DNA from: DAIDKA01 sp035503515
GTDB taxonomy: Bacteria > Pseudomonadota > Gammaproteobacteria > Steroidobacterales > Steroidobacteraceae
Assembly (NCBI GenBank): GCA_035503515.1
Contig: DATJTJ010000001.1
Coordinates: forward strand, 1 to 18,371
DNA: 18,371 nt
Reading direction: 5' to 3'
Part shown: positions 6,122 through 13,916 of the stretch, piece after piece
How positions within the stretch are numbered: the first letter of the stretch is position 1
Layout: each line of letters opens with the position of its first letter
Notes under the pieces: model-generated
Told to the model about the DNA's origin: nothing
What the model saw: only the letters and a program-made list of their open reading frames with translations
The model's database searches: none
Program-made: the position numbers and the translations under genes

Positions 6122-7593
6122 TGACCGGGGCCGGCGAAATCCACACGACGCACGACCCGCAGCAGGCCGGCGCTTCCGCCGCAGTTGCGCAGACTGCCGC
6201 ACGAGACCGGCTCGTCATCAACCTGCTGCTGGTCGCAACGTTCGTGGTCATCCTCAACGAGACGCTGATGGCCGTCGCCCTGCCGCGGCTCATGCACGAT
6301 CTCGATGTGTCGGCCGGTGCCGTCCAGTGGCTGACCACGGCCTTCCTGCTGACCATGTCGGTGGTCATCCCGGTGACGGGCTTCCTGCTGCAGCGGATGA
6401 ACACCCGTCCGATTTTCATCTGCGCCATGTCGCTGTTCAGCCTGGGGACGCTGCTCGCCGTCGTCGCCCCCGATCTTCCGGTGCTGATTCTGGCCCGCGT
6501 GATCCAGGCCTCCGGCACCGCGATCATGATGCCGCTGCTGATGACCACCGCCATGACGCTGGCGCCACCGCAGACGCGCGGCAAGACCATGGGGTTCATC
6601 ACGACCGTCATTTCGGTGGCGCCCGCCATCGGCCCGACCATCTCCGGCGCCATCCTCAACTATCTGAGCTGGCGGTGGATGTTCCTGCTGGTGCTGCCCA
6701 TATCGCTGGGGGCGCTGGTTCTGGGCGCCCGGCGCATGCTGAACGTGACGACACCGCACACCGCGGCGATCGACGCATTGTCCGTCGTCCTGTCCGCCTT
6801 CGCCTTCGGCGGCATCGTCTACGGATTCAGCAACATCGGCGCGCCGGCAGCGCCCGGAACCCTCCCGGCCGGCGCCTGGTGCGCGGCGGGTGCGATATTC
6901 CTCGCCGTGTTCATCGTAAGACAGCGCCGCCTGCAGCAATCCGGCTATCCCCTGCTCGACCTGCGCACCTTCGGTTCGCGCAATTTCACGATTTCCGTCG
7001 TGCTGATGGCGACCATGATGATGGCCCTGTTCGGCACCATCATCCTGCTGCCGATCTACCTGCAGAACGTACTCGACCTGAGTACCCTGCAGACGGGACT
7101 GCTGCTGCTGCCCGGGGGACTGCTGATGGGCCTGCTCGGTCCCCACGTCGGACACCAGTACGACAAACTGGGCCCGATGCCGCTGCTGGTCCCGGGAGTC
7201 ATCATCGTCAGCGGCGTCCTGTGGGCGACGACCCTGCTCGGACCTGCGACACCGGTGCCCTACATCCTCGCCGGCCACGTTGTCATGAGCATCGGCTTCG
7301 CGCTGCTGTTCACGCCGCTGTTCACCGTCAGCCTGTCCTCGGTGCAGCCCAGTCTCTATTCCCACGGCAGTGCCATCATCGGCACCCTGCAGCAGGCGGC
7401 CGGCGCCGCCGGTGTGGCGCTGTTCGTCGCGCTGATGTCGGCCCGCGCCGCTGCTCTCGCGACCCGCGGCATGCCGCGCATCGAGGCGCTCTCCGGCGGC
7501 ATCCGCGCCGGTTTCCTCTGTGGCGCGATCATTTCGGTGTTCGCCGTAGTCTGCGTATTCTTCGTACGCCGACCCCCACACCCCGCAAGCTGA
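6121..7593 (+). CDS. MFS multidrug exporter, DHA2 (EmrB/QacA-like) family
   Basis: The 490-residue membrane protein has about 14 predicted hydrophobic helices, the usual count for DHA2 proton-drug antiporters. Marks of the family: VILNETLMAVALPRLMHDL (43-61) in and after helix 1, the QWLTTAFLLTMSVVIPVTG segment, motif B with Arg126 in LARVIQASGTAI, and motif C in the region APAIGPTISGAIL followed by WRWMF. The NETLM sequence in helix 1 resembles the LmrB/Lde-type branch rather than the LD-TIVN type. No membrane-fusion (EmrA) or TolC gene is adjacent, so it may export across the inner membrane only, or share partners. It is coupled to the acetyltransferase upstream. The first 28 residues are polar and probably cytoplasmic. 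Confidence 0.9.
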   Translation: MTGAGEIHTTHDPQQAGASAAVAQTAARDRLVINLLLVATFVVILNETLMAVALPRLMHDLDVSAGAVQWLTTAFLLTMSVVIPVTGFLLQRMNTRPIFICAMSLFSLGTLLAVVAPDLPVLILARVIQASGTAIMMPLLMTTAMTLAPPQTRGKTMGFITTVISVAPAIGPTISGAILNYLSWRWMFLLVLPISLGALVLGARRMLNVTTPHTAAIDALSVVLSAFAFGGIVYGFSNIGAPAAPGTLPAGAWCAAGAIFLAVFIVRQRRLQQSGYPLLDLRTFGSRNFTISVVLMATMMMALFGTIILLPIYLQNVLDLSTLQTGLLLLPGGLLMGLLGPHVGHQYDKLGPMPLLVPGVIIVSGVLWATTLLGPATPVPYILAGHVVMSIGFALLFTPLFTVSLSSVQPSLYSHGSAIIGTLQQAAGAAGVALFVALMSARAAALATRGMPRIEALSGGIRAGFLCGAIISVFAVVCVFFVRRPPHPAS

Positions 7594-7606
7594 TGGAGGC
7601 GCTCCC

Positions 7607-7762
7607 ATGGACTCCCCGACCCCTGATCCGGTCCGGTTCGAAGGGATCTCACCGCGGCTGCCGGTGCCGGACGTAGAGCGGGCGCTCGCCTTCTATGTCG
7701 ACCAGCTCGGTCTTCGGCGAGCCGATCAACGCTCAGTGAAGGCGCGGGTCGTCCGGCCCTGA
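7607..7762 (+). pseudogene. Truncated VOC (glyoxalase/bleomycin-resistance-like) gene fragment
   Basis: From ATG at 7607 the frame encodes 51 residues. Residues 10-36 (RFEGISPRLPVPDVERALAF and then YVDQLGL) are the first strand and helix of a VOC domain, with the usual PVPDVERALAFY wording. After about residue 40 the similarity stops and the frame runs antisense through the end of the hybrid kinase gene on the other strand to a TGA at 7760. A VOC domain needs about 120 residues, so more than two thirds is missing. It follows the exporter by 13 bases and was probably its co-transcribed third gene before a rearrangement. A functional short product is unlikely. Confidence 0.7.
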
Positions 7763-9421
7763 CCCACGATCCAGCAGGTCCCGGATCTTGTTCCCGAGCG
7801 CCGACATTTCGAAGGGCTTGGTGACCACTTCCATGCCTTTTTCCAGGTGACCGTTGCGGAACACCGCGTTCTCGGCGAATCCGGTGATGAAGAGGACCTT
7901 GAGGTTGGGCCGCGCCACCCGCGCCGCATCGGCGACCTGCCGCCCGTTGATGCCGCCGGGCAAGCCGACATCGGTGATCAGCAGGTCGATGCGCGTGTCG
8001 GACTCCAGCAGCCGCAGGGCACCGGCGCCGTCGGATGCCTCGAGTGCCGTGTAACCGTTGTCCTGCAGGATCTCGGTGATGATCATGCGCACCGTGGGCT
8101 CATCATCGACCACCAGCACCCGCTCCCCGGAGCCGTGCTCGATGGACTGCTCGGTGCCGGCCTCGGCGCGCTCCTCGGCGCCGGCGAACCGCGGCAGGTA
8201 CAGGCGCACCGTCGTGCCCCTGCCGAGTTCCGAATAGATCCGGACCTGGCCGCCGCTTTGCCTCACGAATCCATACACCATCGACAGTCCCAGCCCCGTT
8301 CCCGAGCCCAGCGGCTTGGTGGTGAAGAACGGATCGAAGGCGCGCTCGATCACTTCCGGCGGCATGCCCACCCCGGTATCGGTCACGCACAGGGTGATGT
8401 ACTGCCCGGACGCCAGTTCGCGCTCCTTCGCCGCCCGTTCATCGAGCCAGGCATTGGCCGTTTCGATGGTCAGCCGGCCGCCGTTGGGCAGCATGGCATC
8501 CCGCGCATTGATGCACAGGTTGAGCAGCGCGTTCTCCAGCTGCGAGACATCCACCTTGGTGTTCCAGAGGCCCCCTGCGTGCACGATTTCCAGTTCCACG
8601 TCCGGCCCGACGCTGCGGCGGATGAGGTCTTCCATGCCGGCCACCAGGCGGTTGACATCGGCCGTGCGCGGCGCGAGCGTCTGCCGCCGCGAGAAGGCCA
8701 GCAGCCGCTGCGTCAGTGAGGCGGCCCGGCGCGCGGCGCCCTGCGCCGCGGTGATGTACCGTTCCAGCCCCTGCGGCTGGCCTTCGGCCAGGCGCTTCTT
8801 GATGAGTTCGAGGCTGCCCGTGATGGCCGCCAGCAGATTGTTGAAGTCGTGGGCTATGCCACCGGTCAGCTGCCCGACGGCCTCCATCTTCTGCGCCTGC
8901 CGCAACGTCGCCTCCATGTGCATCAGCTCCTGGGTGCGCGCCTTGACCTTCGCCTCCAGGGTCTCGTTGGCTTCGCGCAGCTGGGCCTCGCGCTCCAGGA
9001 GCGCCCGTTCGGCCCGCAGCCGCTCGGACCGCTCCCGGCTTTCGGCCAAGGCCCGCTCGATCGCCGCCGGCAGCCGCGACAGGTTGCGCTTGACGACGTA
9101 GTCGGTCGCGCCCCGGGTCATGGCATTGGTCGCGAACTCCTCCCCGACCACGCCCGACACGAAGATGAACGGCGTGTTCGGCGTCGTCTCGCGCGCCATG
9201 GAAAGGGCGGTCAGGCCGTCGAAGTCCGGCAGCGAATAGTCCGCCAGGATGATGTCGTGATTGCCGCGCCGCAGGTGCGACTCGAAGGAGGCCCGATCGG
9301 CGGCCCAGTCGATGTGATAGTGCTCCCGGAACTGGGTGACGTTGCTGCTCACGAGTTCGGCGTCGATGGCGCTGTCCTCCAGCAGCAGCACCCGCACGAC
9401 CTTCGGCTTCGGTTCAGTCAC
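7733..9421 (-). CDS. Hybrid histidine kinase, REC-HisKA-HATPase-REC
   Basis: The 562-residue soluble protein has four domains. An N-terminal receiver (about 9-125) has acidic E15/D16, phosphoacceptor Asp61 (ILADYSLPDFDG) and Lys111. A coiled-coil linker (about 126-175) follows. The HisKA domain has His191 in GGIAHDFNN. The HATPase domain has its N box at NLCINARDAM (301-310), then DTGVGM, DPFFTTK and GSGTGLGL. A C-terminal receiver (about 434-550) has Asp484 (LITDVGLP) and Lys535. There are no transmembrane segments or sensor domain, so input probably comes as phosphate on the first receiver, perhaps from the phytochrome two genes upstream; that is inference. The ATG at 9421 overlaps the response-regulator gene by 8 bases. 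Its 3' end meets the truncated VOC gene. Confidence 0.93.
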   Translation of the reverse strand: MTEPKPKVVRVLLLEDSAIDAELVSSNVTQFREHYHIDWAADRASFESHLRRGNHDIILADYSLPDFDGLTALSMARETTPNTPFIFVSGVVGEEFATNAMTRGATDYVVKRNLSRLPAAIERALAESRERSERLRAERALLEREAQLREANETLEAKVKARTQELMHMEATLRQAQKMEAVGQLTGGIAHDFNNLLAAITGSLELIKKRLAEGQPQGLERYITAAQGAARRAASLTQRLLAFSRRQTLAPRTADVNRLVAGMEDLIRRSVGPDVELEIVHAGGLWNTKVDVSQLENALLNLCINARDAMLPNGGRLTIETANAWLDERAAKERELASGQYITLCVTDTGVGMPPEVIERAFDPFFTTKPLGSGTGLGLSMVYGFVRQSGGQVRIYSELGRGTTVRLYLPRFAGAEERAEAGTEQSIEHGSGERVLVVDDEPTVRMIITEILQDNGYTALEASDGAGALRLLESDTRIDLLITDVGLPGGINGRQVADAARVARPNLKVLFITGFAENAVFRNGHLEKGMEVVTKPFEMSALGNKIRDLLDRGSGPDDPRLH

Positions 9422-9863
9422 GACGGAAGCCCGGTGGCGGTTCGTTCAGGATGGCCCAGAATATGCCCAGGTCCTGGATGGCCTTGAAGAACTCCTGGAA
9501 ATCGACCGGCTTGACGACGAAGGCGTTTACGCCGAGTTCGTAGCTGCGGACCACATCCCGCTCCTCCTTCGAGGAGGTGAGCATCACCACCGGAATCTGG
9601 CGCAGATGGGCATCCGCCTTGATCTGGCCGAGGACTTCCAGTCCATCGACCTTCGGCAGTTTCAGATCGAGCAGTACCACCGCCGGACCGCCCCCATCGC
9701 GTCCCGCAAAGGTCCCGCGGGCGTGCAGGTAGTCGAGCGCCTCCGCACCATCGCGCGCCACGACGATTTCGTTGGCTAGCTGACAGCGCTCCAGGGCCGT
9801 CAATGTCAGTTCCAGATCCCGCGGATTGTCCTCGACCAGGAGAATGGGCCTAAGGTCTGCCAT
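9414..9863 (-). CDS. Rcp1-like single-domain response regulator
   Basis: The 149-residue protein is a receiver domain alone: acidic pair E11/D12 (LLVEDNPRD), phosphoacceptor Asp66 (VVLLDLKLPKVDG), switch residues in MLTSS, and Lys118 in FVVKPVDF. The C-terminal extension LGIFWAILNEPPP is the mark of the Rcp1 group, the response regulators that receive phosphate from phytochromes of the Cph1/BphP type. It has no DNA-binding or enzymatic output, so it probably acts by protein contact or passes phosphate on. The start ATG at 9863 is preceded by AAGGAAGG and overlaps the end of the phytochrome gene by 14 bases, supporting coupled translation with its cognate kinase. Confidence 0.94.
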   Translation of the reverse strand: MADLRPILLVEDNPRDLELTLTALERCQLANEIVVARDGAEALDYLHARGTFAGRDGGGPAVVLLDLKLPKVDGLEVLGQIKADAHLRQIPVVMLTSSKEERDVVRSYELGVNAFVVKPVDFQEFFKAIQDLGIFWAILNEPPPGFRRD

Positions 9864-12072
9864 CTGCACCTTCCTTGCGGCTGTCCCGCAGCTCGAAGCC
9901 GACGGTCGCCCCCTTGTCCACGTCGCCCTGCGCCCAGACCGTGCCGCCGTGTCGCTCGACGATGCGTTTGACCAGGGCCAGGCCGATCCCGGTGCCCTGG
10001 TATTCCTCGGTCCGGTGCAGCCGCTGGAACACCCCGAACAGCTTACCGACGTAGGCCATCTCGAAGCCGACGCCGTTGTCGCTGACGCTGTAGCGCGCGC
10101 CACCCTCGACCGGCGCGCCCTCGATGCGGATCTCGGCCGGATTGCGGGTGGCCGAATACTTCATGGCATTGTCGATGAGGTTGGCCCACACCTGGCGCAG
10201 CAGCGACGGATCGCCGTAGGCCGGGGGCAGCTCGCCGACCTGCCAGGTGATGGCGCGGCCCTGCAGGTCCGGGTCGCGGCTGCGCCGCACCTCGTTCACC
10301 AGCTTCTGCATGTCCACCCGCACGGGATTGAGCGTCGTGCGGCCCATCTGGGAAAAGGCCAGCAGATCATCGACGAGCCTGCCGGCATGCACCGCCGAGT
10401 CGACGATGGAATCGAGGTAATGCCGCGACTTCTCATCGAGGCCGGTCTCGCGATGACTGAGCAGGTCCGCATAGCCGACGATGTGCCGGAACGGCGCCCG
10501 CAGATCGTGGGACACGGAGTACGAGAAGGCCTCGAGTTCCGCATTCGAGCGCTGCAGTTTCTCGCTCAGCGCCGCCCGTTCCTCGGCGCGCCGCAGGACG
10601 AAATTGATCATGGAATGACGCACGTCCCGGGCGGCTTCGATTTCCACCTCCGTCCAGGGGATCGAGCGCATGCGCACCAGCTGCTTCCAGGTGTCGAAGG
10701 ACTTGCGCGGATGCAGCCGGTCGGTGACCGGCCCCTTGCGCGGATCGCCGCCCCATTTGACGGTGCGCTCGACCTCCTGCCGGAACCACATGATGTAGCT
10801 CGGGTTCAGCTGCGAGACGGAAATCGACAACAGGCCGCTCGCGACGTTGGCGAAGGCGGCGCCCTGCGGCCAGTGCAGGGACAGCTGGTCGGTGGCGTAC
10901 AGTTCGGACGGGTCGGTCGCATGCAGCCATTTCGCCAGCTCCAGCAGTTCGGGCTTGGAGGGCGTCAGCCCCAGTGCCGTGATCCCATCGGCCGACACCA
11001 CCGCCACGCCGTCGGCTGCGACCAGCCGCTGCCAGGTCTGCTGGTGCGCGGAGACTCCCGCGTGAAAGTCGGCGCTCTGGCTCATCTGCGCGAGCAGCTC
11101 GCCTTCGATGTGCTTGAGATGGATCCGGCGTACCGCCCGGTCGGCCCGCTGGCGCGCGCCGATCTGCAGCGACACGATCTGTCCCAGGAAGTCGCAGGCC
11201 GAGCGGATCTGGGCGTTGACCAGCTTCGGTTCGGCGTTGTGGCAGGAGATCAGGCCCCACAGCTCATCGTCGATCAGGATCGAGATGGACATGGAGGCTG
11301 CCGTGCCCATGTTGCGCATGTATTCGAGATGGATGGGCGAGACGCTGCGCAAAGCCGCGTGGCTCAGATCCAGCGGCTTGCCGTCGACCGGACTCTCGGC
11401 CGGTGAAATCGTCGCCGGCTCGTAGCGGGCGTTGGGGATCAGCCGCAGGCGGCTCGACTTGTACAGCTCACGCGCCTGCGCCGGTATGTCGGAGGCCGGA
11501 AACCGCAGATCGAGATAGGAGGGCAGGATCCCGTCGCTCGCCTCCGCGAGCACCGTGCCGTCGCCTTCGGCATCGAAGCTGTAGAGCATGATCCTGTTGA
11601 AGCCGGTGAGGGTCTGGATTTCGCGCACGGCGAGTTCGGCGATGTCCTGGACGCTGCCCGCCCTGCCGATGGCATCGACGAAGGCCCGCAGCCGCGGGTA
11701 CACCGCCTCCAGTGTTTCCCGTTCATCGCTCGGGGCGGCCTCGAATTCGAGCTGCAGTCCCTGCCGCGAGCGGTGCGCGGACAGCTGCAGGAGGCGCTCC
11801 CCGACACGCACCGTACGCAGGAACAGCGGCTCGTCCCGGCCGCGCCAGGCATCGAGCTCCTTGGGCAGGGAAGCCCCCAGGGCATCGCCCAGGGCCACCC
11901 CGACTCGCAGCTCGATCCCCAGCAGATCGCCGGCGTTGGTACTGTGCTGCAGGAGGCGCAGGTCCCGTTCGTCCACCACCAGCAGTGCCCCGTGCGGCTG
12001 CACGGCACCCGGGACGCGGATGGGTTCACGCGCACAGGCTTCAAGATCCAGCTCGTCGATTATCTTCTCCAA
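9850..12072 (-). CDS. bphP: Bacteriophytochrome red/far-red photoreceptor histidine kinase
   Basis: The 740-residue protein has the full PAS-GAF-PHY-HisKA-HATPase order. Cys13 in ACAREPIRVPGAVQPHG is the expected biliverdin attachment site. The GAF domain has Tyr164, PASDIP (192-197) with Asp195, His248 and His278, equivalent to D. radiodurans BphP Tyr176, Asp207, His260 and His290 with one constant offset of 12. The PHY tongue has WGGDP (440-444) and PRKSF (455-459). The kinase has His522 (SVSHDLRAPF), N box NLIDNAMKYS, DNGVGF and GTGIGL. It should switch between Pr and Pfr states and phosphorylate the Rcp1-like protein encoded next. The start is TTG at 12072: an in-frame TGA lies 15 bases upstream and no other usual start codon would include Cys13. 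No heme oxygenase gene is nearby. Confidence 0.96.
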   Translation of the reverse strand: MEKIIDELDLEACAREPIRVPGAVQPHGALLVVDERDLRLLQHSTNAGDLLGIELRVGVALGDALGASLPKELDAWRGRDEPLFLRTVRVGERLLQLSAHRSRQGLQLEFEAAPSDERETLEAVYPRLRAFVDAIGRAGSVQDIAELAVREIQTLTGFNRIMLYSFDAEGDGTVLAEASDGILPSYLDLRFPASDIPAQARELYKSSRLRLIPNARYEPATISPAESPVDGKPLDLSHAALRSVSPIHLEYMRNMGTAASMSISILIDDELWGLISCHNAEPKLVNAQIRSACDFLGQIVSLQIGARQRADRAVRRIHLKHIEGELLAQMSQSADFHAGVSAHQQTWQRLVAADGVAVVSADGITALGLTPSKPELLELAKWLHATDPSELYATDQLSLHWPQGAAFANVASGLLSISVSQLNPSYIMWFRQEVERTVKWGGDPRKGPVTDRLHPRKSFDTWKQLVRMRSIPWTEVEIEAARDVRHSMINFVLRRAEERAALSEKLQRSNAELEAFSYSVSHDLRAPFRHIVGYADLLSHRETGLDEKSRHYLDSIVDSAVHAGRLVDDLLAFSQMGRTTLNPVRVDMQKLVNEVRRSRDPDLQGRAITWQVGELPPAYGDPSLLRQVWANLIDNAMKYSATRNPAEIRIEGAPVEGGARYSVSDNGVGFEMAYVGKLFGVFQRLHRTEEYQGTGIGLALVKRIVERHGGTVWAQGDVDKGATVGFELRDSRKEGADGRP

Positions 12073-12113
12073 GCGGCGTCCAGCTCACGTCAGCGAGCGG
12101 CGATTCTTCAATG

Positions 12114-12146
12114 GCCGTCCGAGGCCTCGAATAAGGACAGGACGGC
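12114..12146. promoter_or_regulatory. Compound dyad upstream of the phytochrome gene
   Basis: GCCGTCC (12114-12120) and GGACGGC (12140-12146) form a 7-bp inverted repeat. Between them lies the 10-bp perfect palindrome CGAGGCCTCG (12120-12129), which shares one base with the left arm. It sits in the 107-base gap between the esterase stop and the TTG start of the phytochrome gene, ending about 40 bases before that start. It may be an operator for the light-sensing operon or a hairpin ending the esterase transcript. No T-run follows on the minus strand, so a classic terminator is not supported. Confidence 0.4.
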
Positions 12147-12179
12147 AACGCGCGCCAGAGAATTCCTACAGCGGGGGAG

Positions 12180-13748
12180 CTAGAAAAGACCCAGCTTGCC
12201 GCCCCCGGCGACATAGTGCTCGAAGACCTTCAGGGTCGCGGGTGGCAACACCGGCCGTGCCGTGGTGCGCCGTCCGATCTCGAGGATGCGCATGCCGGGG
12301 CGCTTCAGGGCGGGCCACGCGACAAGCCCCGTACCGTTCGGATTTCCCGTCTTGACGAAATTCACCCAGTAACCGCTCATTTCGACGGCCAGCCTGCGAT
12401 CGACCGCCGTGAAGGGCCGCTGGGCTGCATCGAGCGTGCCGAATACGTACGGGATCTCCGAGGAATGGAACGCCCCGTAGCGCGCGGCCTCGGGGCCGGG
12501 TTCGGCGTGCGTCCACAGATAACCGTAGATCGGGTACCGCGTCGACTTCAGCCGCCCCACCGCCCAGAAATACAGCGACGCCAGTCCCCGATCGCGCCCC
12601 AGCGCCTTGGTCGCATCCCAGGCGGCCGCGTCGGACTTTGGCGCGTAGAGGGCGTCCAGCTGCGGTCCTGAACCGCCGTAGACCTGCGATACCTGTGCCT
12701 TGAAACTGGCCACGGTGGTCTTGCCATACGCAGGACTCAGACCTGCCATTTCCTCGGCGGTCATGCCGGTGAGGATCGGCGTGTCGTTCGTGTCGCGGCC
12801 GGCGCTGTCCGGCGTGAGAAAGAGGCCATCGATATCCGGGCCGAACTGCAGACCCCGCCCGGGTGCTGCGGCCATCAGCCGCCGGTTCAGTTCCGCGGGA
12901 CTCAGCGCCCGCAGCTGGGCCAGGCTCAGGTGCGTGCCACCGGCGTTCGAGAGTGCCGTCCCTACGGCCTCGGCCGCCGAGCGGTCCGGCACCGCCAATC
13001 CCATGCCGGAGCCGCTTTCGGCGATCGCCTGGGAGAACAGGCCATCCGCCAGGGGGCTCGCGATGAGGTGATGCACCGACGCTGCACCCGCGGACTGCCC
13101 GGCGATGGTGACCCGGGCGGGATCCCCGCCGAAGGCGGCGATGTTCTGCTGCACCCACTTGAGCCCGGCCACCTGGTCCATCAGACCGTAATTGCCGGAG
13201 GCGTTCACGGGGCTCTCGGCGCTCAGTTCCGGATGCGCCAGGAACCCGTACACCCCGACACGGTAGTTGACGCTGACGACGATGATGCCCTTGGCGGCCA
13301 GGGCCGCACCGTCGTAGATCGCCACCGAGCCGGAACCGGAGGTGAACCCGCCCCCGTAGATCCAGAACAGCACCGGCAGGTGTTCCCCCGCGCCATGCGC
13401 CGGCGTCCAGACATTCAGGTACAGGCAGTCCTCGCTGACGGCACCCTGCACCACGTACTCGGCCGTCCAGGGGCCGAAGCCCTTGGGCGTGACCGCCTGC
13501 TGACAGCTCGCCGCGAAATGTTCCGCCGGACGCAGGCCCGTCCAGGGCTGAGGCGGCAGGGGTGGCTTCCAGCGGTCGTTGCCCACCGGCGGCGCCGCGA
13601 ATGGAATGCCGAGGTAGGCGCTGACCGACCCTTCCTGATGTCCGGCGAGATCACCCTGCGCGACGTGCGTCCGCAGCAGCTGCGCCTGTGCGGAGTAGGC
13701 AATGAAAAGGGCGAGCAGTCCGCCGGACAACGGTCTGAGTGAACCCAT
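12180..13748 (-). CDS. Exported type B carboxylesterase
   Basis: The 522-residue protein is a full-length carboxylesterase type B (COesterase, alpha/beta hydrolase). It has a signal peptide (about 1-22, GGLLALFIAYSAQA), SEDCLYLNVW (105-114), the oxyanion-hole loop YGGGF (131-135), the nucleophile Ser219 in GQSAGAAS, and probable catalytic His428 in GAFHSSEIPYVFG. The acid is probably Glu332 or Glu333 (TGMTAEEMAG). Cys82 and Cys108 are placed as in the conserved N-terminal disulfide. It hydrolyses carboxylic esters, probably in the periplasm; the substrate is unknown. GGGAG precedes the ATG at 13748. It is transcribed away from the SnoaL-like gene and toward the phytochrome operon, with a 107-base gap, so read-through into that operon is possible. 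Confidence 0.92.
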   Translation of the reverse strand: MGSLRPLSGGLLALFIAYSAQAQLLRTHVAQGDLAGHQEGSVSAYLGIPFAAPPVGNDRWKPPLPPQPWTGLRPAEHFAASCQQAVTPKGFGPWTAEYVVQGAVSEDCLYLNVWTPAHGAGEHLPVLFWIYGGGFTSGSGSVAIYDGAALAAKGIIVVSVNYRVGVYGFLAHPELSAESPVNASGNYGLMDQVAGLKWVQQNIAAFGGDPARVTIAGQSAGAASVHHLIASPLADGLFSQAIAESGSGMGLAVPDRSAAEAVGTALSNAGGTHLSLAQLRALSPAELNRRLMAAAPGRGLQFGPDIDGLFLTPDSAGRDTNDTPILTGMTAEEMAGLSPAYGKTTVASFKAQVSQVYGGSGPQLDALYAPKSDAAAWDATKALGRDRGLASLYFWAVGRLKSTRYPIYGYLWTHAEPGPEAARYGAFHSSEIPYVFGTLDAAQRPFTAVDRRLAVEMSGYWVNFVKTGNPNGTGLVAWPALKRPGMRILEIGRRTTARPVLPPATLKVFEHYVAGGGKLGLF

Positions 13749-13795
13749 GGCATCTCCCGGGTGGTCAGCGGCGGATTGCGCCAGCTTTCCGTGCA

Positions 13796-13812
13796 GTTTG
13801 CAATCGTTTGCA
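13796..13812. promoter_or_regulatory. GTTTGCA direct repeats one helical turn apart
   Basis: GTTTGCA occurs at 13796-13802 and again at 13806-13812, a 10-base period that puts both copies on the same DNA face. It lies between the arms of the larger inverted repeat and is AT-richer than its surroundings. It is a candidate activator or repressor site for one or both divergent genes. Confidence 0.4.
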
Positions 13813-13821
13813 CCCGCGTAC

Positions 13822-13840
13822 CCGCTCCGCCCCCGAGCGG
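13822..13840. repeat. Short hairpin-forming repeat CCGCTC/GAGCGG
   Basis: CCGCTC (13822-13827) pairs with GAGCGG (13835-13840) around a 7-base loop. It is inside the same divergent region. With a six-base stem in GC-rich DNA it may be chance; it is noted as part of the unusual density of dyads there. Confidence 0.3.
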
Positions 13841-13916
13841 ATCGCAGCGCACAATCCGCCGCCTTGTGGCGTCCTCATGGGTGCTCTACGCTGTCCCCGC
13901 AACACAGGGGGACTTC

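Larger units (their letters stand above)
13768..13862. repeat. 11-bp perfect inverted repeat in a divergent promoter region
   Basis: GCGGCGGATTG (13768-13778) is exactly mirrored by CAATCCGCCGC (13852-13862), 73 bases apart, within the 168-base gap between the divergent esterase and SnoaL-like genes. One arm is about 20 bases from the esterase start and the other about 55 bases from the SnoaL-like start. This placement would suit paired regulator sites acting on both promoters, perhaps with DNA looping. Confidence 0.55.

Noticed and set aside
6085..7608. A 507-codon open frame on the minus strand opposite the DHA2 exporter.
   Set aside because: Its translation is dominated by Gln, His, Arg, Asp and Gly and matches no fold. 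It is the usual antisense frame of a GC-rich membrane-protein gene, and the plus-strand product is an unmistakable MFS exporter.
9826..11406. A 526-codon open frame on the plus strand opposite the phytochrome gene.
   Set aside because: It is low in recognisable motifs and rich in His, Gln, Arg and Ala, and lies antisense to a phytochrome with every functional residue intact. It arises from codon bias.
12114..12146. Intrinsic terminator for the esterase gene.
   Set aside because: A stem can form but no T-rich tract follows on the minus strand, so it is listed as a possible regulatory dyad instead.
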